From Bacteroidales bacterium (GTDB lineage: Bacteria; Bacteroidota; Bacteroidia; Bacteroidales; F082): 17,526 nucleotides of DNA. The first letter of the stretch is position 1; each line of letters opens with the position of its first letter. The position numbers and the translations under genes were made by a program. Below the pieces are notes generated by a model that saw only the letters and a list, made by a program, of their open reading frames with translations, was not told the origin of the DNA and did no database searches. Positions 1 through 7,847 of the stretch are shown piece after piece. The stretch is from NCBI GenBank assembly GCA_029933565.1, contig JAOZNY010000043.1, positions 1-17,526 on the forward strand, read 5' to 3'.

Positions 1-2
1 AC

Positions 3-62
3 GATCGAGCTTTGCATCTGAGCAATGAAATTGAGACACCGCCTATTGTAAGGGTCAAATAA
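3..62 (+). CDS. C-terminal tail of an upstream gene (possibly mreD), 5' truncated
   Basis: An open frame enters from the left edge and stops with TAA at 60-62, giving about 19 residues that end IVRVK. It lies 15 bp upstream of the PBP2 start on the same strand, as expected for an operon partner. In many Bacteroidota mreC and mreD directly precede the PBP2 gene, so mreD is the contextual guess. The fragment is too short to recognise by sequence and an open frame of this length could occur by chance. Confidence 0.4.
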   Translation, partial: DRALHLSNEIETPPIVRVK

Positions 63-77
63 ATTCAATGCAATTTA

Positions 78-1898
78 ATGTACATCAAAAACTATTCGTC
101 GAGGAAATTTATAGTGATGGGGATATTTATTTTAATAGCCCTTTTATATTTATTTCGCTTATTTTATCTTCAGGTAATTGACAATAGTTATAAGTTTTCG
201 GCTGAGAATATTGTTTTAAGAACTATTACTCAATATCCTGCCAGAGGCCTTATTCGCGATCGCAATGGAAATTTAATGGTGTACAATGATGCTGCTTACG
301 ATTTGATGGTAATCCCCCGTCAGGCAAAAAATATTGATACGCTTAGGTTTTGCAAGTTGGCAGGAATTAGTATTGAAGAATACAGAGTGCAAATAAAAAA
401 AGCTAAGAATTATTCGTGGTACAAACCTTCTGTTTTTGTAAAACAAATAGCAAAAGAAGAATTTGGAAAACTTATAGAGGAACTTTATCAGTTTCCCGGT
501 TTTTATGCACAGTCGCGTACTTTACGCAAATATCCCCTACCCATAGCTGGTCATTTGCTTGGTAGCATTGGTGAAGTAAATAGAAGGGAAATTGAGAAGG
601 ATGGTTTTTATAGGGCAAGCGATTATATTGGAAAATCGGGGATTGAAAAATATTACGAAAATTACCTAAGAGGTGAAAAGGGAAGCAAATTAATTGAAGT
701 TGATGTTTACAATCGTAATCAAGGGAGTTATCAGGATGGGAAATACGATACACTTGCCATACCGGGCAAAGATCTGATACTTGGTATTGATGCCGATTTA
801 CAGTGGTATGCCGAGCAACTTATGCAAAATAAAAAAGGAAGTATTGTTGCCATCGACCCCCAAAGTGGCGAAATACTCGCCCTTGTAAGTAGCCCCTGCT
901 TCGATCCAAATTTAATGATCGGACGTAAAAGGTCGGAAAATTATGGTGCTTTGTTGAAGGATACTTTGAAGCCACTTTTAAACAGGGCAATAGGTGGAAC
1001 TTATCCGCCGGGCTCTACTTTTAAAATGATTAATGCACTAGTTGCTTTGCAAGAAGGAGCAATTGTACGAAGTACAGAGTTTTCATGTAAAGGGCCGCTT
1101 ACAAAACCCATAAAATGTACACACAATCACATTACACCTTTAAATCTTGACGATGCAATTACTCAATCGTGTAACCCATATTTCTGGAATACATTTAAAA
1201 GTATCTTAACTAATCCAAAGTATAAGAACTCACATGAAGGTTATCAGGCCTGGTATGAAAATGTTGTTAGTTTTGGTTTTGGAAAAAAGTTTAAAACTGA
1301 TATTCCATTCGAGGTTTCCGGAAATATACCTACCAAAGGATATTTTGATAAAGTTTATCGTGGTAGTTGGAATGCCTTAACAGTAAGGTCGTTGGCTATA
1401 GGTCAAGGTGAAATTCTAGTAACGCCAATACAATTGGCAAATATGGTGGCAATAATTGCTAATAGCGGGTTTTATTATAAACCACATTTTTTAAAACAAA
1501 TGGAGGATGTTGATAGTTTGAAAACAAAGTATAGTACAAAGATCAATACAAGCATTAAGCCTAAATATTTTGAAATTGTAAAAGCAGCCATGATTGAAGT
1601 TTTTGAGGGCAAGCATGGAACTGCACGTTGGTATAAAATGGATAGCATAAGTCAGGCAGGGAAAACAGGTACAGTTCAAAATCCGCATGGCGAAGACCAC
1701 TCATTATTTATAGCCTATGCTCCGGTTGATAATCCTCAGATTGCCTTATCGGTGATTGTAGAAAATGGTGGTTATGGTTCAAAATGGGCAGCGCCAATTG
1801 CCAGTTTGCTTATCGAAAGATATCTTAGCGGCGGAACAAAACGAATTAATGTAGAAAAGAGGATGATAGAAGGAGATTTAATTCATAATACCGATTAG
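78..1898 (+). CDS. mrdA: Penicillin-binding protein 2 (peptidoglycan DD-transpeptidase of the elongasome)
   Basis: A class B PBP that cross-links peptidoglycan during side-wall elongation, working with the MreBCD/RodA complex at the inner membrane, active site in the periplasm. It is 606 aa, normal for PBP2. One N-terminal membrane anchor lies at about residues 12-33. The pedestal/dimerisation region follows, including the RGLIRDRNG motif near residue 57 that is typical of class B PBPs. The transpeptidase domain carries all three penicillin-binding motifs: S313-T-F-K316 (acylated Ser313), S364-C-N366 and K529-T-G531. The ATG start fits the short cytoplasmic leader and leaves only 15 bp to the preceding frame. 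The usual next gene, rodA, is absent; an S41 protease follows after a gap containing a promoter-like element. Assignment as PBP2 rather than a divisome PBP3 rests on overall resemblance and on the inferred mre context. Confidence 0.93.
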   Translation: MYIKNYSSRKFIVMGIFILIALLYLFRLFYLQVIDNSYKFSAENIVLRTITQYPARGLIRDRNGNLMVYNDAAYDLMVIPRQAKNIDTLRFCKLAGISIEEYRVQIKKAKNYSWYKPSVFVKQIAKEEFGKLIEELYQFPGFYAQSRTLRKYPLPIAGHLLGSIGEVNRREIEKDGFYRASDYIGKSGIEKYYENYLRGEKGSKLIEVDVYNRNQGSYQDGKYDTLAIPGKDLILGIDADLQWYAEQLMQNKKGSIVAIDPQSGEILALVSSPCFDPNLMIGRKRSENYGALLKDTLKPLLNRAIGGTYPPGSTFKMINALVALQEGAIVRSTEFSCKGPLTKPIKCTHNHITPLNLDDAITQSCNPYFWNTFKSILTNPKYKNSHEGYQAWYENVVSFGFGKKFKTDIPFEVSGNIPTKGYFDKVYRGSWNALTVRSLAIGQGEILVTPIQLANMVAIIANSGFYYKPHFLKQMEDVDSLKTKYSTKINTSIKPKYFEIVKAAMIEVFEGKHGTARWYKMDSISQAGKTGTVQNPHGEDHSLFIAYAPVDNPQIALSVIVENGGYGSKWAAPIASLLIERYLSGGTKRINVEKRMIEGDLIHNTD

Positions 1899-1923
1899 AA
1901 TTCAAATTGCAAATCCGTTTTTT

Positions 1924-1931
1924 TACTTTTG
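1924..1931 (+). promoter_or_regulatory. Bacteroidota -7 element for the S41 protease gene
   Basis: TACTTTTG matches the TAnnTTTG -7 consensus of the Bacteroidota housekeeping sigma factor and lies 20 bp before the ATG at 1952. No TTTG -33 box is seen at 19-21 bp spacing. If used, transcription starts near 1936, downstream of the TTG at 1907, which argues against that TTG as the translation start. Confidence 0.5.
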
Positions 1932-1951
1932 CATTTTTAAAACAGAAATTT

Positions 1952-3577
1952 ATGAACAATCAAAGACATCGTCTTATAATATATTTGCCAATAGCTTTTT
2001 CACTTGTATTAATAATTGGAATTATTCTGGGATCATTGTTGTCGGGTGATAGCAAGGTGAAAAGTAAATTGCTCCCTGTCGGACATGGCAGCATTAATAG
2101 AGTTGATAACATTATCGATTACATTGAGCGGGATTATGTCGATACTGTCGATCGTAGCCAGTTGGAGTCGGATGCCATTAAGGAAATGTTGGATAAACTC
2201 GATCCTCATTCATCATATATTTCAGCCAAGGATTTTCATGAAATTAATGATCCCCTTTTAGGAAGTTTTGAAGGTATTGGTATTTCGTTCAGGATAGAAA
2301 AAGATACAATAACTGTAATTAATACTATTCCGGGTGGTCCCTCAGAAAAAGTTGGGCTAATGGGTGGAGATAGAATTGTGGAGGTAAACGATACTTTGTT
2401 GGTTGGAAAAGAACTAACAAATAATTTGGCTATCAAAAAACTTAAAGGGCCTAAAGGAACAGAGGTTGACATTTCCATTTATAGAAGAGGAGTTCCCAAG
2501 TTAATGGATTTTACAATTATTCGCGATGTAATTCCAACTTACAGTCTTGATGTTGCTTACATGGTTGATGATGAGATTGCCTATGTTAAATTGAATAAAT
2601 TTTCGGCTACAACTTATGACGAATTTGTTGATGCCATGGAAGATTTGAGTGAAAAGGGGATGAAAAAAATGATTCTAGACCTTAGAGGTAATCCGGGTGG
2701 ATTTTTAAATGCTGCCATAGATATTGCCGATGAGTTTTTAAACGATGGTGAATTAATTGTTTATACGGAAGGGAAAAACAGACCTAAAAATTATGCTTTT
2801 GCAGATGGTAAAGGAATATTTAAAACACAGAGGGTTGTAGTTTTAATTGATGAAGGTTCAGCCTCGGCAAGTGAAATTGTGGCTGGCGCCCTACAAGATA
2901 ATGATAGAGGTACAATAATTGGTCGTCGTTCGTTTGGAAAAGGCCTTGTTCAGGAGCAGATGAGTTTGCCCGATGGATCGGCCATAAGGCTAACGGTTTC
3001 AAAATATTATACGCCTACAGGAAGGTGCATTCAAAAACCATACTCTAAGGATAGTTTCGACGACTATTATTCAGAATCGTTTCATAGATATCAAAACGGA
3101 GAAATGCAAAATGCCGACAGTATTCATTTTAACGACTCGCTTAAATACGAAACACCGGGAGGGAAAATTGTTTATGGTGGTGGCGGAATAATGCCGGATA
3201 TTTATGTTCCTCTTATTACCGATAGTCTTAATTTGTATTACAATGTTTTGGCAAACAGAGGTTTGGTATTTCAATATGCATTTGATTACACTGATAAAAA
3301 CAGAACTTCACTACAAAAATTCAAAAACTATAAAACTTTTGATAAAGGGTTTGAAATGAAAGATTCAGAGTATGAGCAGTTGGTAGAATTTTCCAAAGAA
3401 AAAGGTATTGAACCTACAAATGAAAATATTGAATACTCCAAAGAAAAGATAAAGACTCTTTTCAAAGCCTTTATTGGTAGAAATATTCTTGACGATGAAG
3501 GATTTTACCCAGTTTACCACAAAATTGATACTACTTTTAAAAGGGCTGTTTATGAATTAAGTCAGGAATCAAGATAG
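1952..3577 (+). CDS. S41-family C-terminal processing peptidase (CtpA/Prc-like)
   Basis: A membrane-anchored periplasmic serine protease of family S41A, which trims or degrades envelope proteins from their C-termini. With the ATG at 1952 it is 541 aa. An N-terminal hydrophobic anchor (about residues 9-28) is followed by a helical region, a PDZ domain (about 85-170, with GIGISF and GDRIVEVN) and the protease core. The Ser-Lys dyad is visible: S305 within GSASASEIVAG and K330 within SFGKGLVQ, 25 residues apart as in plant D1 protease. A longer frame opens at TTG 1907, but the promoter-like element lies inside that extension and the extra 15 residues would add an odd leader before the anchor. 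The substrate is unknown. Its place after mrdA hints at an envelope role, by inference only. The last codons (SQESR) are made from the heptamer repeat that follows. Confidence 0.92.
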   Translation: MNNQRHRLIIYLPIAFSLVLIIGIILGSLLSGDSKVKSKLLPVGHGSINRVDNIIDYIERDYVDTVDRSQLESDAIKEMLDKLDPHSSYISAKDFHEINDPLLGSFEGIGISFRIEKDTITVINTIPGGPSEKVGLMGGDRIVEVNDTLLVGKELTNNLAIKKLKGPKGTEVDISIYRRGVPKLMDFTIIRDVIPTYSLDVAYMVDDEIAYVKLNKFSATTYDEFVDAMEDLSEKGMKKMILDLRGNPGGFLNAAIDIADEFLNDGELIVYTEGKNRPKNYAFADGKGIFKTQRVVVLIDEGSASASEIVAGALQDNDRGTIIGRRSFGKGLVQEQMSLPDGSAIRLTVSKYYTPTGRCIQKPYSKDSFDDYYSESFHRYQNGEMQNADSIHFNDSLKYETPGGKIVYGGGGIMPDIYVPLITDSLNLYYNVLANRGLVFQYAFDYTDKNRTSLQKFKNYKTFDKGFEMKDSEYEQLVEFSKEKGIEPTNENIEYSKEKIKTLFKAFIGRNILDDEGFYPVYHKIDTTFKRAVYELSQESR

Positions 3578-3609
3578 AAGAATCAGAAGTCAGGAATCAG
3601 GAGTCAGGA
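3561..3609. repeat. Heptanucleotide tandem repeat, consensus RTCAGGA
   Basis: Seven consecutive 7-bp units can be read: GTCAGGA, ATCAAGA, TAGAAGA, ATCAGAA, GTCAGGA, ATCAGGA, GTCAGGA. The array starts inside the last five codons of the S41 protease gene, includes its TAG stop and runs to within 10 bp of the glmS stop, filling nearly all of the convergent intergenic space. Units 2-4 are degenerate and the last three are near-perfect. Confidence 0.8.
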
Positions 3610-3618
3610 AGAAAAGAT

Positions 3619-5457
3619 TTATTCAACAGTTACTGATTTTGCAAGATTTCGGGGCTGGTCGACATTGCAACCACGTAGAACAGCAATGTGGTAAGCCAGT
3701 TTTTGCAAGGGTACTGAAGCAAGGATAGGAGTAAAAATTTCTTCTGTTTCAGGAATTTCTATGGTGTAATCAGCAATGCCCTTCACAACACTATCGCCTT
3801 CGGTTACAATTGCAATAACGACACCTTTTCTTGCCTTCACTTCCTGAATATTGCTTACTATCTTTTCGTAAATGCCTTTGTGTGGAGCTATAAATACTAC
3901 AGGCATATTCTCATCGATTAAGGCAATCGGACCATGTTTCATTTCTGCTGCTGGGTAGCCTTCAGCATGAATGTATGAAATTTCCTTTAACTTAAGTGCA
4001 CCTTCAAGAGCAACCGGAAAATTATAACCCCGTCCTAAATAAAGGAAATTGCTTACTCCCTGAAATTTTTCAGAGATTTCTATAATTTTTGCAGCACTCT
4101 TAAGGGTTTTCTCTACTTTGCCAGGAATAGTCTCCATTTCAGCAAGTAATTGCATAAATCTCGACTTTGGAATAGTACCTTTAATTTGAGCCAACCTAAG
4201 TGCCATTAGTGTTAAAACCGTTACTTGTGAAGTAAAGGCCTTAGTTGATGCTACTCCAATTTCGGGCCCTGCGTGGGTGTAAGAACCCGCATGGGTTGTT
4301 CTGGGAATGGATGATCCAACCACATTACAAATACCTAATATTGTAGCACCTTTTTCCTTTGCAAGACTTATGGCAGCAAGTGTATCGGCAGTTTCGCCCG
4401 ATTGAGAAATTGCAATAACTACATCGTCTTCATTTATAATTGGATTGCGATACCTGAACTCAGAAGCATATTCAACTTCAACAGGCACTCGTGCCAAGTC
4501 TTCAAATAAATACTCCCCCACAAGGCCTGCATGCCACGATGTTCCGCAAGCTATCATTATTATTCTTTTAGCTTTTAGGAGTTTTTGCTCGTAGTCGATT
4601 ATTCCACCTAAGGAAACAATACCCTTTTTGGCATTTAACCTACCACGCATACTGTCGAGAATAGATCTGGGTTGTTCATATATTTCTTTAAGCATGAAAT
4701 GTTCGTAGCCTTCTTTTTCAAGTTTACTCAGATTCCATTCCAGTTCTTGGATATAAGGGGTTTTTTTCTGATTTTTGATGGTTTTAATCTGTAATTCTTC
4801 ACCTTTTTTAAGGTAGGCTATTTCCTCATCTTCAAGATAAACCACATTTTTAGTGTATTCAACAATGGGTGTTGCATCAGATGCAATATAAAAATCGTTG
4901 TCGCCAATACCAATAACTAAAGGACTACCTTTTCTTGCAGCAATTAGTTCGTCAGGTTTATCGTTTGAAATAATAACTATTGCATAAGCCCCAATTACCT
5001 GATTAAGTGCAATGCGAACAGCTTCTTCCAAAGAAACTTCTTCCTTAATTTTTATGTCTTCTATTAAATTAATCAACACTTCAGTATCGGTATCCGATTT
5101 AAACCGATAACCTCGGTTGATAAGTTCTTCTTTTAAGGGAGCATAGTTTTCAATAATTCCATTGTGGATTATTGCCAGCGATTGCTTATGCGAAAAATGA
5201 GGGTGGGCATTTTGTTGGTTAGGTTCGCCATGGGTAGCCCAGCGTGTGTGTGCAATACCAACCGTGGCATCAGTTTTCTTCCCTTTTACATAATCTTGAA
5301 GATCAGATACTTTGCCCTTAGTTTTATGAATTGCAATGTCACCATTTAGCAATGCAACACCAGCGCTGTCGTAACCTCTGTATTCGAGGCGCTGAAGACC
5401 TTTAATTAAAATAGGGAATGCTTGTTTTTCCCCTAGATAAGCAACAATTCCACACAT
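3619..5457 (-). CDS. glmS: Glutamine--fructose-6-phosphate aminotransferase (isomerizing)
   Basis: Makes glucosamine-6-phosphate from fructose-6-phosphate and glutamine, the committed step to UDP-GlcNAc for peptidoglycan, LPS and other amino sugars; cytoplasmic. It is 612 aa, the family length. The protein begins MCGIVAYLG, so Cys2 becomes the N-terminal nucleophile of the glutaminase domain (about residues 1-220, with the HTRWATHG and HNGIIENY motifs). Two SIS sugar-isomerase domains follow (about 285-420 and 455-590; the first has IACGTSWHAG and SQSGETADT). The C-terminus ends PRNLAKSVTVE, the conserved isomerase tail. It is convergent with the S41 protease gene and lies downstream of the DUF4270 gene on the same strand, with 90 bp and a promoter between them. 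I see no glmS ribozyme: the promoter leaves only about 30 nt of leader. Confidence 0.97.
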   Translation of the reverse strand: MCGIVAYLGEKQAFPILIKGLQRLEYRGYDSAGVALLNGDIAIHKTKGKVSDLQDYVKGKKTDATVGIAHTRWATHGEPNQQNAHPHFSHKQSLAIIHNGIIENYAPLKEELINRGYRFKSDTDTEVLINLIEDIKIKEEVSLEEAVRIALNQVIGAYAIVIISNDKPDELIAARKGSPLVIGIGDNDFYIASDATPIVEYTKNVVYLEDEEIAYLKKGEELQIKTIKNQKKTPYIQELEWNLSKLEKEGYEHFMLKEIYEQPRSILDSMRGRLNAKKGIVSLGGIIDYEQKLLKAKRIIMIACGTSWHAGLVGEYLFEDLARVPVEVEYASEFRYRNPIINEDDVVIAISQSGETADTLAAISLAKEKGATILGICNVVGSSIPRTTHAGSYTHAGPEIGVASTKAFTSQVTVLTLMALRLAQIKGTIPKSRFMQLLAEMETIPGKVEKTLKSAAKIIEISEKFQGVSNFLYLGRGYNFPVALEGALKLKEISYIHAEGYPAAEMKHGPIALIDENMPVVFIAPHKGIYEKIVSNIQEVKARKGVVIAIVTEGDSVVKGIADYTIEIPETEEIFTPILASVPLQKLAYHIAVLRGCNVDQPRNLAKSVTVE

Positions 5458-5489
5458 AGTTATTCTATTAGTAATAATATAATTATGAG

Positions 5490-5519
5490 CAAAAATATTA
5501 TAATTTATTCTTGGACAAA
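5490..5519 (-). promoter_or_regulatory. Promoter of glmS (TTTG / TATTTTTG)
   Basis: On the minus strand, TTTG (5519-5516) is followed after 18 bp by TATTTTTG (5497-5490), close to the Bacteroidota consensus of TTTG, 19-21 bp, TAnnTTTG. The -7 element ends 32 bp upstream of the glmS ATG. Confidence 0.6.
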
Positions 5520-5547
5520 CATTAATTGATAAAAAAACAGAGATTAT

Positions 5548-6924
5548 TTAATTCAAGTCAGAAACAACCATTTCCAGCCTAAATGGTTTAATGGTATCAT
5601 TAAGTGATTCGTTACCATTAAAAATAAATCGCTTTGGATTTATGGAATTTGCATTAGTATAAACATAAAGACCATAGTCAGTTAAGCTAGTATCGGCAAT
5701 CAGTTCTTGCAAATGATTGGTTATCCGAAAAACATATTCCCGTGAACTACTATTGTACACTCCTCCAAAAAAAGTTTCCCCTTCATATTGGTCTTCTAGA
5801 ATTTCTTGAGTGCCGTCTTCATTTGCTTTTACCAAAAGTAAAGCAGCCGGAGCACCATTATAGGGTTCTTCCTCTAAGCCAGTAAAAATAAGTTTTGCTT
5901 CATTAATTGAGTAATTACCTTTTCGAGACCATTCACGAAGTGTTGGAAATTTTATTACACTTCGAACACCAGCTAAACCCTGTACGTAAAATTTATTAAT
6001 TCCAAGTAAAGTATCTCCGTTAACTACCTGATTTTTAAAATCAGTTTCTGAAGCAAAGTAATTATTCTCATATCTGTTTACTTTAGGAGTAGTTACAGTT
6101 GGATATCCATATTTTAATGAATCGGCAGTATCATTTTTGTAGTACATAACAAGCCCTGAACCCCCATCAGCAAGGCTGAACCGAAGTAAAATACCATTTT
6201 CATCTTTAGGTTCTGTAATAATATAAAGACCTTTAAAAAATTCCCTGAAATTGCTTGGTTTGTACATTATGCTATCCTCTGGAGTAACACTTATTAGTTT
6301 ATTTGCCAGACCTGGATTATAGAGACTTAAATTAAACTTTTGAATTGCGCCAAACATATTTGTGTCTCCTGCAACAGTATCAATAACCTGAGTTGAGTCG
6401 TTTGGTTTAGGTAAAAAGGAATAATTTAAATAATCTTCAGGATATTGTTGCAAAATCAAATTTGAAAAGTATTCACTCGTCAACTCAATATTTTCAGCCA
6501 TTTCGTATGCATGGGCAATAAGTGTTGAATTTGTATCGCCATAGTACCCTCGATAAGCAAATTGAAGTATTAGGGAGTCTACCTGTGGGTTTGGGCCAAA
6601 ATCATGATTTAATGAAGAAAGACTAAACTCAGTATAAATTCCGGCAATCGTACTACCAAATACTGGATCAACAATGCTGCCTAAATAGTTGTAACTTAAT
6701 TCATCGCTCCTAACAGAATCGATAATTTCTGTAAATGCATAAACAGAGGTTGTGTCGGTCCAGCTTGCCTTTAATTTGCTATTTTCAGGCATTATTTCTG
6801 CGCCAATTTTGTTAGGGCTTTTCACACATGATGTAAATGCCAAAACAATAATTATCAGAAAAGTAAATAAAAAAGGGAGTTTTGAATTTTTACTCCTTAC
6901 CAATGATATTATCATAAAATTCAT
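5548..6924 (-). CDS. DUF4270 family lipoprotein
   Basis: A predicted lipoprotein of the Bacteroidota-specific DUF4270 family; no biochemical function is known to me. From the ATG at 6924 it is 458 aa. The N-terminus has basic residues, a hydrophobic run (LPFLFTFLIIIVLAF) and a lipobox-like TSC with Cys33 as the probable lipidation site, so it is exported and lipid-anchored. The mature part opens with NKIGAEIMP, alternates beta-rich stretches and Asp/Asn/Thr-rich loops, and ends in a hydrophobic/charged strand, compatible with a surface beta-sandwich. An alternative ATG lies at 6915, and a longer frame to 6996 would put 24 extra residues before the signal peptide. Either ATG overlaps the 3' end of the upstream GT5-like gene, which suggests translational coupling. 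The family call comes from recall of its sequence style and of its usual neighbours (glycogen-synthase-like protein, glmS). Confidence 0.82.
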   Translation of the reverse strand: MNFMIISLVRSKNSKLPFLFTFLIIIVLAFTSCVKSPNKIGAEIMPENSKLKASWTDTTSVYAFTEIIDSVRSDELSYNYLGSIVDPVFGSTIAGIYTEFSLSSLNHDFGPNPQVDSLILQFAYRGYYGDTNSTLIAHAYEMAENIELTSEYFSNLILQQYPEDYLNYSFLPKPNDSTQVIDTVAGDTNMFGAIQKFNLSLYNPGLANKLISVTPEDSIMYKPSNFREFFKGLYIITEPKDENGILLRFSLADGGSGLVMYYKNDTADSLKYGYPTVTTPKVNRYENNYFASETDFKNQVVNGDTLLGINKFYVQGLAGVRSVIKFPTLREWSRKGNYSINEAKLIFTGLEEEPYNGAPAALLLVKANEDGTQEILEDQYEGETFFGGVYNSSSREYVFRITNHLQELIADTSLTDYGLYVYTNANSINPKRFIFNGNESLNDTIKPFRLEMVVSDLN

Positions 6925-7702
6925 TATAGGGAATATGGTAATCTTCTCTCTCCTCGTAATCCAAAATAGGTTTGCCTGACGCCTTAGCGTATTCAAGCAA
7001 TTCAGGATTTACATCTGCACTTCCTATTATTAGGGCGTCAGAATTATCAATGGCACTCTTGTACAAAGACATAAAATTCGCATCGGCAAAATATGCCAGA
7101 TCAGCATCATTCATTTCGGGCGATTTCATTTTTGCAATAAATTGCTTTTTAAGTGATTCCTTAAAATTATCGTTGTAAAGAGAGAATACTATTTTTAGGT
7201 TTGAAAAAATAGGATTATCCTTATATGTAGTACGAAGGTAAAGTGGAATCAAGCTGGAGAACCATCCATGGCAATGTACCAGGTCTGGAGCCCATCCAAG
7301 TTTTTTCACTGTTTCTAAAACACCTTTTGAAAAGAAGATTGTACGTTCGTCATTATCATCGAAAAATTTATCTTTTTTGTCGCGAAAGATAAATTTCCTT
7401 TTGAAAAAATCTTCATTGTCAATAAAATAAACCTGCATCCTTGCTTGTTGAATGGATGCCACCTTAATAATTAGTGGGTGGTCAATATCATCAATAATAA
7501 GATTCATTCCCGAAAGCCTGATAACTTCATGAAGTTGATTTCTTCTTTCGTTAATAAGGCCAAATCTTGGCATAAATGTTCTAATCTCTTTTCTACTTTC
7601 CTGTGTTTTTTGTGGTAGAAACCGACCTATTTTGCTCATTTGTGACTCAGGCAAATATGGCATTATTTCTTGCATCACATACAGAATTCTCTTTTTTTCC
7701 AT
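6890..7702 (-). CDS. Short glycogen/starch synthase-like protein (GT5 N-terminal domain only)
   Basis: Resembles the N-terminal Rossmann half of GlgA glycogen synthase (GT5, ADP-glucose dependent) but is only 270 aa against about 480. The start MEKKRILYVMQE is followed by SKIGRFLPQ (24-31) where GlgA has KxGGLxDV, then RTFMPRFG (GlgA VLLPRYG), DLVHCHGW (GlgA DVVHAHDW) and VFSLYNDNF (GlgA VFTIHNLAY). The C-terminal GT-B half is missing, and the KxGGL motif keeps the lysine and one glycine only. The gene ends cleanly with TAA and the next gene overlaps it, so this does not look like a recent frameshift. As I recall, similar short proteins sit beside DUF4270 genes in other Bacteroidota. The ATG at 7702 is preferred over the longer frame to 7771 because a -7 element lies within that extension. 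Glycogen synthesis itself is doubtful. Confidence 0.8.
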   Translation of the reverse strand: MEKKRILYVMQEIMPYLPESQMSKIGRFLPQKTQESRKEIRTFMPRFGLINERRNQLHEVIRLSGMNLIIDDIDHPLIIKVASIQQARMQVYFIDNEDFFKRKFIFRDKKDKFFDDNDERTIFFSKGVLETVKKLGWAPDLVHCHGWFSSLIPLYLRTTYKDNPIFSNLKIVFSLYNDNFKESLKKQFIAKMKSPEMNDADLAYFADANFMSLYKSAIDNSDALIIGSADVNPELLEYAKASGKPILDYEEREDYHIPYNEFYDNIIGKE

Positions 7703-7731
7703 TATGCTTTTATTTGTGATTTTAGAAGGTG

Positions 7732-7739
7732 CAAAAGTA
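7732..7739 (-). promoter_or_regulatory. -7 element for the GT5-like / DUF4270 operon
   Basis: TACTTTTG (minus strand, 7739-7732), followed by CACC, matches TAnnTTTG and lies 29 bp upstream of the ATG at 7702. No -33 TTTG is seen at standard spacing. It supports the 7702 start. Confidence 0.5.
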
Positions 7740-7847
7740 GTAAAAAAATGCAAGCCAACTGATAACAGCAACCAAATAGATTAGCATAAGGTACTGTTAT
7801 TGCAGATATTTAAGATTTTTTAAGATGTAGAAAGAGAAAAAGAGTAA

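Noticed and set aside
1907..1951. N-terminal extension of the S41 protease from a TTG start
   Set aside because: The extension contains the probable -7 element and encodes an atypical leader; the ATG at 1952 directly precedes a standard membrane anchor.
5458..5547. glmS ribozyme or riboswitch upstream of glmS
   Set aside because: Only about 30 nt lie between the -7 element and the ATG, and no structured leader is visible.
6925..6996. Longer DUF4270 start inside the GT5-like gene
   Set aside because: It would place 24 charged and mixed residues before the signal peptide and extend the overlap to more than 100 bp.
7703..7771. N-terminal extension of the GT5-like protein
   Set aside because: It contains a -7 element on the same strand and the GlgA-like sequence starts at the ATG at 7702.
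7790..7847. Terminator between the proline dehydrogenase and GT5-like genes
   Set aside because: The region has repeated TTTAAGA-like words but no inverted repeat of useful length.
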